64,000 bases of DNA, from contig JADKDK010000004.1 of NCBI GenBank assembly GCA_016718385.1, positions 792,319 to 856,318 on the forward strand, read 5' to 3'. The notes under the pieces are model-generated. The model worked only from the letters and a program-made list of their open reading frames with translations. It did no database searches and was not told the DNA's origin. This document shows positions 40,335 through 49,244 of this stretch, one piece after another. The first letter of the stretch is position 1. Every line of letters starts with the position of its first letter. Source of the stretch: Gammaproteobacteria bacterium. Its GTDB lineage: Bacteria > Pseudomonadota > Gammaproteobacteria > Pseudomonadales > UBA5518. Made by a program: the position numbers and the translations under genes.

Positions 40335-42460
40335 GCACGCATCCGATGGAAGCCCTGTTGCGGCCCCCCGTGGAGTTGTGGTCCACCTGTACGGCGTTTG
40401 CGGCGGGTACGCTGGCTTGGCTCGCCCCTTGGGCCTTGATGATGCCACCCGGTATCGCAATGGCCACCAGCTTGACCTTTTTCGGTTTTGGCTTGTGGCG
40501 GGGCCGTCAAGCATGGCGTGTGTTGCGCTACCAGCATCACATGAAGCGGCTGCCGGATTACCAGGTGCGGGCAAACCAGATCCCCGTCAGTCGCCATAAG
40601 CTGTTTTTGGGCAAAGGCTTTCGCTGGACCCAGCAACACACCCAGCGTCTGCGCGATACCCTGAAGCCCGAGGTTCAACGTTACGTTCAGCCGGGCACGC
40701 TCTACCAGTGGGCACGACAAAAGGAAGTTGCCTGGGAATCGATGCCAGTCCTGTCTTTGCTGGCCAAAGCCCTGCGTAGTCGCAGCCGCTGGAACCCGCT
40801 GGCGCCACTACCGGCCGTCGGCGGCAAGCCCGCCCTGCACGCGGTTGAACCGCAAGAGCAGCCCTTGTGGATGGATCTGGGTGAACGGGTCGGGCACACG
40901 CTGGTGTTGGGCACCACGCGCGTCGGTAAGACACGCCTGGCGGAACTGCTGATTACCCAGGACATCCGCCGGGGCGATGTCGTCATCGTCTTCGATCCGA
41001 AAGGGGATGCCGATCTGTTGCGTCGCATCTACGCCGAGGCGAAGCGCGCCGGTCGGCTGGACGATTTTTATCTGTTCCATCTCGGCTTTCCGGAACTGTC
41101 GGCGCGTTACAACGCCATCGGTAACTTCTCCCGCATCACCGAGGTCGCGACCCGCATCGCCAATCAGCTGCCCAACGAGGGCAACTCCGCTGCCTTCAAG
41201 GAGTTCGCCTGGCGCTTCGTCAATATCATTGCGCGCTCCCTGGTGGCCCTGAAACGCCGGCCGGACTACCAGCAGATCCGCCGCTACATCAACGACATCG
41301 AGCCGCTGTTTGTGGAATACGCCGGCCACTGTGCCGACGTTGCCGGCTTCGAAGCCTGGGCGTCTCTGGTTGAAGAGCGCGCGGCGGATATCAAAGAGCG
41401 CAACCTGCCCAATGCCCTGCGTGGGCGGTCGATGGAAGCCATCGCCTGCATGCGCTTGTTGCAGGAGAAGGCCATTTACGATCCCGTCCTGGACGGGCTG
41501 ATTTCCGCGTTCAAATACGACAAGACTTATTTCGACAAGATCGTCAGCTCCGTCGGCCCGCTGATGGAAAAGCTGACCACCGGCACCATCGCCGGGTTGA
41601 TCTCACCGGATTACCAGGACGAGCAGGATGCGAGGCCGATCTTTGAATGGATGGATGTGGTGCGCCGCAAGGGCATTGTCTACGTCGGACTCGATGCGCT
41701 GACGGACACCACCGTGTCCAGCGCCGTGGGCAATTCGATGTTTGCGGATCTGGTGTCCGTCGCGGGGCATATCTACAAGCACGGCGTCGCGGCCAATGGC
41801 GCTGATGCGTCCGAATCAGAACGTCAGCGGCATTCGACCCCCACCATCTCTCTGCATGCGGATGAGTTCAACGAGTTGATCGGTGATGAATTCGTGCCGC
41901 TGTTGAACAAGGCGGGCGGGGCAGGCTTTCAGGTCACGGCCTACACCCAGACCTGGTCGGACGTGGAAGCGCGAATCGGCAGTAGAGCCAAAGCGGGGCA
42001 GGTGGCCGGTAACTTCAATACCCTGTTGATGCTGCGGGTGAAAGAGCTGGACACCGCCGCCATGCTGACCGAGCAGTTACCGCGGGTTGAAGTCTTCACT
42101 CTGATGAGTGTCTCCGGCGTCGATGATTCGTCGGATCCCGGTTCCGGGGTCGACTTCAAATCCCGCAACGAAGACCGGATCAGTGTCTCGGAAGTGCCGA
42201 TGCTAACTGCCGCCGATATGGTCACCTTACCCAAAGGGCAGGCCTTCGCTTTACTGGAAGGCGGTCAGCTCTGGAAAATCCGTATCCCGTTGCCGGACGA
42301 CCGCGAGGATACGGCCATGCCTGATGACTTTGAGGCGATAGTCGAGGCCATGCGCCGCAGCTATATCACCAACGATCACTGGTACCGGGTCACCGATCAC
42401 TGGTGGCACGCCGTCTCCGAGGCCGCGATCCGACCCTCAGACGCCGGTGAGCAGGCTTGA
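40331..42460 (+). CDS. traD: TraD-type conjugative coupling ATPase
   Basis: A 709-residue coupling protein of the TIGR03743 (SXT/PFGI-1 TraD) class. Two N-terminal membrane helices (residues about 18-60) precede the motor: Walker A GTTRVGKTR near 194-202, VVIVFDPKGDADLLRRIY just after, and the Walker B region ISLHADEFNELIGDEF near 505 with AGFQVTAYTQTWSD behind it. It brings the relaxosome to the secretion channel and pumps DNA. Complete and unbroken. Confidence 0.93.
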   Translation: MSTHPMEALLRPPVELWSTCTAFAAGTLAWLAPWALMMPPGIAMATSLTFFGFGLWRGRQAWRVLRYQHHMKRLPDYQVRANQIPVSRHKLFLGKGFRWTQQHTQRLRDTLKPEVQRYVQPGTLYQWARQKEVAWESMPVLSLLAKALRSRSRWNPLAPLPAVGGKPALHAVEPQEQPLWMDLGERVGHTLVLGTTRVGKTRLAELLITQDIRRGDVVIVFDPKGDADLLRRIYAEAKRAGRLDDFYLFHLGFPELSARYNAIGNFSRITEVATRIANQLPNEGNSAAFKEFAWRFVNIIARSLVALKRRPDYQQIRRYINDIEPLFVEYAGHCADVAGFEAWASLVEERAADIKERNLPNALRGRSMEAIACMRLLQEKAIYDPVLDGLISAFKYDKTYFDKIVSSVGPLMEKLTTGTIAGLISPDYQDEQDARPIFEWMDVVRRKGIVYVGLDALTDTTVSSAVGNSMFADLVSVAGHIYKHGVAANGADASESERQRHSTPTISLHADEFNELIGDEFVPLLNKAGGAGFQVTAYTQTWSDVEARIGSRAKAGQVAGNFNTLLMLRVKELDTAAMLTEQLPRVEVFTLMSVSGVDDSSDPGSGVDFKSRNEDRISVSEVPMLTAADMVTLPKGQAFALLEGGQLWKIRIPLPDDREDTAMPDDFEAIVEAMRRSYITNDHWYRVTDHWWHAVSEAAIRPSDAGEQA

Positions 42461-43194
42461 GCACGGTGGAGCCTCGTGATCCCCGACGACCGGTTGCACA
42501 GCCGGGTACCGTATCCCGGCTGCTGACGGGCATCGCCCAGTGCCTCAAATGGCTGTTTCTCTCCCTGATGTTCTCCATTCTGGTGGAGTGGGTCGGCATG
42601 GCGTTCTGGTGGGAAGAGCAAGGACTTGGCCACAGTCGGCAGATGCTGGTGAATGAGCTTCAGTTCCTCGGCGCCGACTTTCATCGCAGCTGGTTAACCG
42701 CCCAGCCGATGGTGTTCGCCAGTAACCTCTCGGATCGCATCTACCAGTTTGCCTTCGAGTGGACGGGCCTCGTGGATCTGATTCATTGGATCACACCGGT
42801 ACCGTCCGCGGAGGAAACCGGTCTGAGACCGGTGCTGCACCGATTTTACCGGCCCGTTGCTGACTATGTGCTGGCGGGTATGCAAATCACCCAGGTCTTT
42901 GCGGTGCGACTCGCCATCCTGACGCTGGCCACGCCGGTATTTGGACTGTTCACCCTGGTGGCGCTGGTGGATGGACTGGTGCGGCGCGACCTGCGGCGTT
43001 GGGGCGGCGGCAGGGAAAGTTCTTTCGTGTACCACTACGCCAAGAAAGCCGCCATACCGCTGATCATCATGGCCTGGGTGTTTTACCTGGCGCTGCCGTT
43101 CAGTTTGCACCCGTCCTGGATCATCCTGCCATTCGCGCTGGCCTTTGCCTTCGCCGTCACCATCACCGCCAGTACCTTTAAAAAGTACCTTTAA
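42457..43194 (+). CDS. TIGR03747 (PFL_4697) ICE membrane protein
   Basis: A 245-residue inner-membrane protein of the DUF4400/TIGR03747 family, with helices near residues 28-50, 150-175 and two at 205-240. It starts with TTG at 42457, overlapping the TraD stop (TTGA). The last codons contain a 10-base direct repeat AGTACCTTTA (43171-43180 and 43184-43193), and the group II intron begins at the base after the stop codon. Confidence 0.83.
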   Translation: MSTVEPRDPRRPVAQPGTVSRLLTGIAQCLKWLFLSLMFSILVEWVGMAFWWEEQGLGHSRQMLVNELQFLGADFHRSWLTAQPMVFASNLSDRIYQFAFEWTGLVDLIHWITPVPSAEETGLRPVLHRFYRPVADYVLAGMQITQVFAVRLAILTLATPVFGLFTLVALVDGLVRRDLRRWGGGRESSFVYHYAKKAAIPLIIMAWVFYLALPFSLHPSWIILPFALAFAFAVTITASTFKKYL

Positions 43195-43876
43195 GTGCGA
43201 CACGTAGTCGCTTATTTTTCTTTATAAAACAGAATGATAGGAGGTTTTATGAGGAGATAGGCTAGAAGTTTTGACCGTCATTGTCAAACGTTTGATGGCT
43301 CTTTTATCAAGCGGAGATTGACCTGCTGTACGACCAGCAGTAGCCCAAGAAGACAGGCACTTCTGGTAACGGATTTGTCTGAAGCTCTTCCGGAATGTAG
43401 CCCACCGCAAGGTGTCCGCCGCAGTCGTGAGGCTGTCGTGGCGATCCTCGAAGTTGCATCGGGGTGAGGCGCTAGGCTGGCTGGCATGGGTAACGCAAGT
43501 GAACTGTTGATAAACGTCGTTAATTTTGAGGTGCCAAAGCAGCTGATAGGCATTGACCAAACGGTAAGTGGCCGGATGCCCTTGTTTATAGTGGGGGCAC
43601 GTCGTCGCGAGGCCACCGGCGGAAAGACAGGCCCTAACCCAGTCGTGTGATAGTCAAGGAACGTGGTAAGCCCGTATCGCTGCCTTTCTGGGCAGGCAAA
43701 CCGCAAGGGGCGCTGTTGGTGGTGCGGGTATGGGATGGCGGAGAAAGCGAAGGCCTGGCTGTAATCGCCGGGATACGGGTTGGAACATCATCCGGCGCGA
43801 AAGCGAGCCCACTTCCGTCTGGTCTTTCATTGCATGAAGGCTGAGATAAACCCTAATCTTCGGAGAGGAAGGCAGC

Positions 43877-45586
43877 ATGGTAGAGCATCGGGAACAGTCG
43901 ATGTCTGCGCTTTCCCACCGGCCGCAGAACTGGCACCAGATCGACTGGTGCCGTGTGCAGCGAACGGTGCGGGCGATGCAGATTCGGATTGCGAAGGCTT
44001 GCAAGAACGGCAACTGGCGGAAGGTGAAAGCCCTTCAACGGATGCTGACACGGTCGACCTCGGCCAAACTCCTGGCCGTCCGACGTGTAACGGAGAACCG
44101 AGGAAACAAGACAGCCGGTGTGGATGGTAAGCGCTGGACCACACCGCAATCGAAGTGGAATGCCGCGCATGATCTGGAGCGTCGGGGGTATCGGGCATTA
44201 CCGCTTCGGCGGGTGTTCATCCCCAAAGCGAATGGCAAGCAACGCCCGTTGGGAATCCCAACGATGCGAGACCGTGCCATGCAAGCGCTCTACCTGATGG
44301 CTTTGTCACCCGTGGCAGAAACTGTTGGCGATCCCAACAGCTATGGGTTCAGGCCAGAACGATCGACTGCTGATGCCATGGGACAGCTTTACAGTTGCCT
44401 GTGCCGGAAGCGTTCGTCGCGCTGGGTTCTGGAGGCGGACATCAGGGGCTGTTTCGATCATATCAACCACACATGGCTATTGCGACACGTACCCATGGAC
44501 AAGGATGTGTTGAAGAAGTGGTTGAACGCGGGGGTCGTGAATAAAGGGATGTTCGAGGCAACAGAGGAAGGGACCCCACAAGGAGGAGTCATTTCCCCGA
44601 CACTGGCCAATCTGGCCCTGGACGGACTGGAATCGCAGCTCAAGAAACACCTGGGCATCAAGCGATCAGCTCGGTTGAAGGTCAACGTGGTTCGCTACGC
44701 CGATGACTTTGTCATCACCGCAGACTCTCCAGAAATATTGGAGAAGGAAGTGCGTCCGTGGGTCGAGCAGTTTCTGGCCCTTCGGGGCCTGGGACTGGCT
44801 AAGGAAAAGACTCGCATCGTATCGATTGATCATGGATTCGATTTCCTTGGATGGAACTTCCGCAAGTACGGCGAGAAGCTCCTAATCAAGCCGAGCCAGA
44901 AGAACGTTCAAGCGTTCTACAGCAAGGTCAGGGCAATCATCCAAGCTCACCATGGAGGCAGTCAGGATCATCTGATCCACCGGCTGAGACCAGTATTGAG
45001 GGGATGGGCGCTCTATCACCAGCCTGTCGTTGCCAAAGCAACCTTTCATCGCCTGGACGCGAAGATCTGGTACTTGCTGTGGCGCTGGGCAAGGCGGCGT
45101 CATCAGAAGAAAGGCGCTCGATGGGTGCGGGGGCGATATTTCCACACTCTGGGTGCCCGAAGCTGGGAGTTCGCCTATAAGCAAAGAGAGGCGCCATCCG
45201 GCCATACGGAATACATGAGGCTGGAGCCGCTGTCAGCCACGCCCATTCAACGACATGTAAAGATCAAGGGAAACTACAACCCATTCGATCCTGCATGGGA
45301 ACGGGAAGGTGAAAAACTTCGCACGCGGAGAATGATGAACTCATTGCAGTACCGCCGAGAAGTCTCTCGACTCTACCAGCAACAACGCGGGCAATGCGCC
45401 CACTGCCACCATCCCATCACACGGGAATCAGGATGGCACGATCACTACCTCCTTGCACGCACACTGGGCGGCGGCAAGAGCACGAGTAATCGCGTGCTCT
45501 TGCACCCCGAGTGTCACGATCAAGTCCACAACCTCGGTATTTCCATCTGCAAACCGGCCCGCGAAGCGGGCTTAGCAAAGGCTTGA
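43877..45586 (+). CDS. ltrA: Group II intron reverse transcriptase/maturase with HNH domain
   Basis: A 569-residue intron-encoded protein. The RT domain has the fingers block VFIPKANGKQRPLGIPTMRDR, GFRPERSTADAM, VLEADIRGCFDHI, GTPQGGVISPTLANL and the active site RYADDFVI near residue 272-279. Domain X (maturase) includes LRPVLRGWALYHQPV. The C-terminal HNH nuclease (residues about 505-560) has CAHCHHPI, WHDHYLLARTLGGGKS and HPECHDQVH. Complete; it can splice the intron RNA and promote its mobility. Confidence 0.95.
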   Translation: MVEHREQSMSALSHRPQNWHQIDWCRVQRTVRAMQIRIAKACKNGNWRKVKALQRMLTRSTSAKLLAVRRVTENRGNKTAGVDGKRWTTPQSKWNAAHDLERRGYRALPLRRVFIPKANGKQRPLGIPTMRDRAMQALYLMALSPVAETVGDPNSYGFRPERSTADAMGQLYSCLCRKRSSRWVLEADIRGCFDHINHTWLLRHVPMDKDVLKKWLNAGVVNKGMFEATEEGTPQGGVISPTLANLALDGLESQLKKHLGIKRSARLKVNVVRYADDFVITADSPEILEKEVRPWVEQFLALRGLGLAKEKTRIVSIDHGFDFLGWNFRKYGEKLLIKPSQKNVQAFYSKVRAIIQAHHGGSQDHLIHRLRPVLRGWALYHQPVVAKATFHRLDAKIWYLLWRWARRRHQKKGARWVRGRYFHTLGARSWEFAYKQREAPSGHTEYMRLEPLSATPIQRHVKIKGNYNPFDPAWEREGEKLRTRRMMNSLQYRREVSRLYQQQRGQCAHCHHPITRESGWHDHYLLARTLGGGKSTSNRVLLHPECHDQVHNLGISICKPAREAGLAKA

Positions 45587-45618
45587 GCCGTATGCGGTGA
45601 AAGTCGCACGTACGGTTC
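45585..45618 (+). ncRNA. Group II intron domain V
   Basis: A 34-nucleotide hairpin opening GAGCCGTATG and closing CGTACGGTTC, with a central GCGGTGAAAGTCGC part that includes the GAAA tetraloop. It is the catalytic core of the ribozyme and overlaps the last two bases of the maturase gene. Confidence 0.92.
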
Positions 45619-45678
45619 TTAGGGGGCCCTGAACCAGTAATGGTTCAGGGCTACCCGACTACAAAGTCATTGAACCAG

Positions 45679-45733
45679 TTGACTGTACCGTTACAGTCTG
45701 CTAGGCTGCATTTAAGCACTGTAAAGGTACAGT
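45679..45733 (+). promoter_or_regulatory. Promoter and two operators of the Xre-RES operon
   Basis: TTGACT (45679-45684) and TAGGCT (45702-45707) form a promoter with a 17-base spacer. Two palindromes ACTGTA-N4-TACAGT occur at 45682-45697 and 45718-45733, centres 36 bases apart. The first overlaps the -35 box, the second lies downstream of the -10, so antitoxin binding would block the promoter. Confidence 0.82.
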
Positions 45734-45757
45734 CTGAATGCTGTTTAGGAGGTAATC

Positions 45758-46159
45758 ATGATCGCTCAAGCCGAACAACTGCTGCAACGTGGTTCCAGTG
45801 TCACCCGTTCACTGCTGCCGGCGATTTTCACTATCTTCAGCCAGTGGCGCTTGACCGGTGCCCAGCAGATGACGCTGTTGGGACTCAGCAATGAGAAGAC
45901 CCTCTATAACTGGAAGAGCCAACCCGAGAAGGCCAAGCTGACGCGAGACCTGTTGGAACGGGCCAGCTACATTTTGGGGATCTACAAGTCCCTGCAAATC
46001 CTGTTGCCTGATCAGGTGCTGGCTGACCAGTGGCTGGCCACACCGAACGACAACCCGCTGTTCAATGGCACGGCGCCGATGGATCGCTTGCTGGCCGGTC
46101 AGGTGGTCGACCTGGCGGTGGTCAGGGATTTTCTCGATGCGGAGCGGGGTGGCTGGTGA
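45758..46159 (+). CDS. Xre/MbcA/ParS-family antitoxin
   Basis: A 133-residue antitoxin. The N-terminal helices include IFSQWRLTGAQQMTLLGLSNEKTLYNWKS, an Xre-like DNA-binding part, and the C-terminal half has the DUF2384 block WLATPNDNPLFNGTAPMDRL with LAGQVVDLAVVRDFLDAERG. GGAGG lies before ATG 45758. Its stop overlaps the GTG start of the RES toxin (GTGA), the normal order for this toxin-antitoxin type. Confidence 0.9.
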   Translation: MIAQAEQLLQRGSSVTRSLLPAIFTIFSQWRLTGAQQMTLLGLSNEKTLYNWKSQPEKAKLTRDLLERASYILGIYKSLQILLPDQVLADQWLATPNDNPLFNGTAPMDRLLAGQVVDLAVVRDFLDAERGGW

Positions 46160-46848
46160 TCGCTATCGATACGTTACCCACTAGCGAGGTCAATGAACCG
46201 GTCTATCGGATCATCCTGTCGCGCTACCCGCAGATCCACCTGTTCGAGCGCGTCTCCAACCCACAGGATTGGGAGGTGCTCTACGCTGTCGAGTCCCTGA
46301 CGAATCCCAGGCTACGGGATGAAGTCGGTGATATTCGCTTGGTGCCGCCGGAAGACCGCGTCTATGGCGATGGTGCATCCTGGATCATGGCGGCCTTTAC
46401 CCACCCACCGGTCGATGGCCGGGGTGGTCGCTTCAACCGTGACTTCGGTATCTATTACTGCGCCGCCGATGAAGCGGTCGCCATCGCTGAATCGTCTTTC
46501 CACCGGGCGCGCTTCCTGCGGGAATCCCGAATCGACAAAACTACCCAGGAAATGCGCGTTATCCGCGCGCAGCTGGGGCAGACAACCCTTCACGATGTAA
46601 GGCACCTCGTTGGACATGCCATTTACCATCCCGATGACTACGGTGAAGCCCAGCAGCTCGGTTACGCGTTACGTGATGCCAAAAGTTTCGGCGCTCACTA
46701 CCAAAGCGTGAGAGTGCAAGGGGAGTGCTACGGGGTGATGCGTGCCCGAGCGCTATCCGATGCGATCCACTGGCGTTATCTGCGCTACCACTATGACCAA
46801 GGAGCGATCGTCAACGTCGAATCTCTCGATGGCAGTGGTAGGAGGTGA
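46156..46848 (+). CDS. RES-domain NAD+-degrading toxin
   Basis: A 230-residue RES-family toxin, named for conserved Arg, Glu and Ser. The arginine is in DGRGGRFNRDFGIYYCA near residue 95, the glutamate in ADEAVAIAESSFHR, and the serine lies in the C-terminal part. RES toxins deplete NAD+ in the cell. The protein starts with GTG 46156 overlapping the antitoxin stop. Upstream in-frame extension is only the antitoxin gene in another frame. Confidence 0.88.
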   Translation: MIAIDTLPTSEVNEPVYRIILSRYPQIHLFERVSNPQDWEVLYAVESLTNPRLRDEVGDIRLVPPEDRVYGDGASWIMAAFTHPPVDGRGGRFNRDFGIYYCAADEAVAIAESSFHRARFLRESRIDKTTQEMRVIRAQLGQTTLHDVRHLVGHAIYHPDDYGEAQQLGYALRDAKSFGAHYQSVRVQGECYGVMRARALSDAIHWRYLRYHYDQGAIVNVESLDGSGRR

Positions 46849-46853
46849 AGGCA

Positions 46854-47450
46854 ATGTATAAAGAACTGCTGTGGATCTTCACCCAACTCCCTGACGATTA
46901 CATCGTCCTCGATACCGAAACCACCGGACTCCCTGATGAAAACGGCCCGCCGGATATCGTGACACTTGGCATCACCGTGGTGAGGTATCGGAAGATCGGA
47001 GCATCCGTCGAGTTTAAAATCCGGCCACAAAAGCCAATATCAGCAGAAGCACAGTCGATACACGGTATTACCAACCAACAGGCCGCTGAATTTGAATCCT
47101 TCGATGCTCAGTGGGATCAGATCGCTGAATACCTGAAAGATCAGCTCATCGTGATTCACAACGCCAGTTTTGACTGGCCGATCCTGCAGGATCACGTCGC
47201 CCGATACGGTTTATCAATGCCGCCAATTCAAGGTGTGTTTTGCAGCCAGAAAGCAGCCATTGCTTGGGCACAGGTAATGGATTTGTCGTGCAGTCACAGA
47301 GGTCCATCGTTAGATGCGTTGACTAAGGCGCTCGGCGTTGAAGATCTTAGAGCTAAGCGTAATGGGATTCATGGAGCGAAAATTGATAGCAAACTAACGT
47401 ATCGCGTGGTGGAAGTGATGAAACAATATGGCTTAGATTCAAACGATTAG
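46854..47450 (+). CDS. DEDDh (DnaQ-like) 3'-5' exonuclease
   Basis: A 198-residue exonuclease of the DnaQ/epsilon fold. Exo I is IVLDTETTGLPD near residue 18-29, Exo II is HNASFDWPIL near 100-109, and Exo III is HGAKIDSKLTYRVVEV (H-x4-D) near 174. All acidic metal ligands are present. AGGAGG at 46840-46845 favours ATG 46854. It lies six bases past the RES toxin and 88 bases before the OLD-like nuclease. Composition is lower in GC than the transfer genes, so it belongs to the cargo block. Confidence 0.85.
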   Translation: MYKELLWIFTQLPDDYIVLDTETTGLPDENGPPDIVTLGITVVRYRKIGASVEFKIRPQKPISAEAQSIHGITNQQAAEFESFDAQWDQIAEYLKDQLIVIHNASFDWPILQDHVARYGLSMPPIQGVFCSQKAAIAWAQVMDLSCSHRGPSLDALTKALGVEDLRAKRNGIHGAKIDSKLTYRVVEVMKQYGLDSND

Positions 47451-47537
47451 TGAATCACCACTGGTTCTTTAGATGCATTGACCCCAATGCCAATGTGTGG
47501 AATTCGTGAGATCAGATTGTAACTTGATGGAGTAAAA

Positions 47538-49244
47538 ATGAAAATCAGAAGGCTGGAAGTCACCAACTTTAGGGGAATTAACAAGCTGGAATGGAATCTC
47601 CGTGATGAGAGGATTTTCTGCCTTATCGGGAAAGGTGATTCCACAAAAACAACAGTTCTGGAAGCAATTCGCTGCGTCTTTAGCCCTCAATGGAATCACA
47701 CATTCAGCGATTCCGATTTCTATCATTGCAATACTGACAACCCGATTCAAATCGAAGTCATCATCGGTCAACTGACATCCGAGTTATGCGCCGAGAAGAA
47801 GTACGGCGCGCATCTTCGTGGCTGGAGCAAGAGCCAGTTCAGTCTAAATGACGAAGCAGAAGACGATGACGAACCTGTTCTTAGTGTCAGACTTGTGGTT
47901 GCAAAAGATCTGGAACCGAAGTGGAAGGTCATTACCGATCGTAATCCTGACGGGGTGGACTTCAAGGCCTCAGATCGAGCAAAAGTCGGTGTTGGTTTAA
48001 TCGGAACATACAGCGATAAGCAGCTCACATGGGCTGCTGGGACTGCACTCGCCAAGATCACAGAGGCCGATAACCTCAATGAGTCGCTTGTGGAGGCGAC
48101 GCGTGCAGCAAGGATCTCGCTAGATGGCCAAAGAGAGATAGTTCTTAAGAAATTCGATGCTGCGGCATCAAAGTCTGAATACGTGGCAAAAAATCTCGGC
48201 GTCCCTGTGGGTCAGGAATATAAGGCGCATCTTGATCTCAACACGATCAGCATACGGATTGGCGGCCTGACTCTTCACGACGGTGATATTCCGTTAAGGC
48301 AACTAGGTCTCGGGTCAAAACGTATGTTGTTGTGTGGAATTCAGAAGGAAAGTTTAGATGACCAACATATCACATTGTTCGATGAAGTTGAGTATGGGTT
48401 GGAGCCACACAGGATCGCACGGTTGGTCAAGTATATTCGGGACGATCAAGCTGGACAGTACTTCCTAACAACACATTCTCCCACTGTTTTGCGCGAACTA
48501 ACAGTTGAACAGTTATACGTCCTACACAAGGAGAATGGCTGTGTCCGCGTAGTGCCAGCTGCGGGAAACGAGCTGGGCGAATTAAACATACAAGGACATA
48601 TTCGTTCCAGCGCGGAGGCATTCTTATCCCGAAAAGTCATCGTCTGCGAAGGGGCAACCGAAGTGGGATTCTTGCGCGGTATGGATAGTCTTTGGTCGGC
48701 CAATGGGCGTCTTCCATTCTCTTACCTAGGGGTAACTCCGTTAGATGCGCATGGTGCAAGCAAGGTAAGAGGTCTTGCAACTGGGTTCAACGCCTTACAT
48801 TACGATGTCATGGTGGTTGCGGATGGCGATGAGCAAAAGCAATTCTCTGAGAAAGACGTTGCCGATCTAAAAAGCAAAGGTATTGCAGTTGTTATGTGGA
48901 CGGATGAACTGTCGATAGAGCAAAGAGCAATGGCGGATTTACCTTGGGTTCACGTGCTGGCAAGCGCAAAACTAGCTCAAGAGCTCGGATCGCCGGTTCA
49001 TGATAACGTCAAGTCGAAGCTAAAGATCCCATTGGATGAGGATATTGATAATTGGCAGGATACCGTCGACCTGCGTAAAGCGATCGGCGATGCTGCTAAG
49101 TCATCCTCGTGGTTCAAGAACATTTCAAGCGGAGAACGATGGGCTGAAGCTATTTTTCCAGCACTTGAAAATGTCGATTTTCAACAGAAAGAATTTGCGA
49201 TACAGCTGGGCAATTTTCGTGCATGGGTTGAACATGGATTGTGA
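47538..49244 (+). CDS. OLD-family ATPase-TOPRIM nuclease (GajA-like)
   Basis: A 568-residue fusion of an ABC-type ATPase and a TOPRIM nuclease. Walker A is GKGDSTKTT (residues 31-39), the signature LGLGSKRMLL near 256, Walker B ITLFDEVEYGLEP near 276-288, and the switch histidine TTHSP near 315. The TOPRIM part has VIVCEGATEVGFLRG near 366 and VVADGDEQ near 427. Length fits Gabija GajA (578 in Bacillus cereus). The following gene is a UvrD-type helicase overlapping its end by 11 bases, the class 2 OLD / Gabija pairing. In Gabija the pair stops phage by degrading DNA when nucleotides fall. Confidence 0.88.
   Translation: MKIRRLEVTNFRGINKLEWNLRDERIFCLIGKGDSTKTTVLEAIRCVFSPQWNHTFSDSDFYHCNTDNPIQIEVIIGQLTSELCAEKKYGAHLRGWSKSQFSLNDEAEDDDEPVLSVRLVVAKDLEPKWKVITDRNPDGVDFKASDRAKVGVGLIGTYSDKQLTWAAGTALAKITEADNLNESLVEATRAARISLDGQREIVLKKFDAAASKSEYVAKNLGVPVGQEYKAHLDLNTISIRIGGLTLHDGDIPLRQLGLGSKRMLLCGIQKESLDDQHITLFDEVEYGLEPHRIARLVKYIRDDQAGQYFLTTHSPTVLRELTVEQLYVLHKENGCVRVVPAAGNELGELNIQGHIRSSAEAFLSRKVIVCEGATEVGFLRGMDSLWSANGRLPFSYLGVTPLDAHGASKVRGLATGFNALHYDVMVVADGDEQKQFSEKDVADLKSKGIAVVMWTDELSIEQRAMADLPWVHVLASAKLAQELGSPVHDNVKSKLKIPLDEDIDNWQDTVDLRKAIGDAAKSSSWFKNISSGERWAEAIFPALENVDFQQKEFAIQLGNFRAWVEHGL

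Larger units (their letters stand above)
43195..45659 (+). mobile_element. Group II intron, complete
   Basis: The 5' end GTGCGAC at 43195 is the group II consensus and lies directly after the TAA of TIGR03747. The 3' end is domain V (45585-45618) followed by a domain VI hairpin with CCCTGAACCAG/TGGTTCAGGG arms and the end CTACCCGAC at 45651-45659. The 680-base 5' part is ribozyme domains I-III; the maturase lies in domain IV. All parts look intact. Because the insertion is between genes, splicing is not needed for any protein frame. Confidence 0.85.

Noticed and set aside
43877..45586. Diversity-generating retroelement or stand-alone defence RT
   Set aside because: Group II domain V and VI directly follow, GTGCGAC starts the element, and the protein has maturase and HNH domains.
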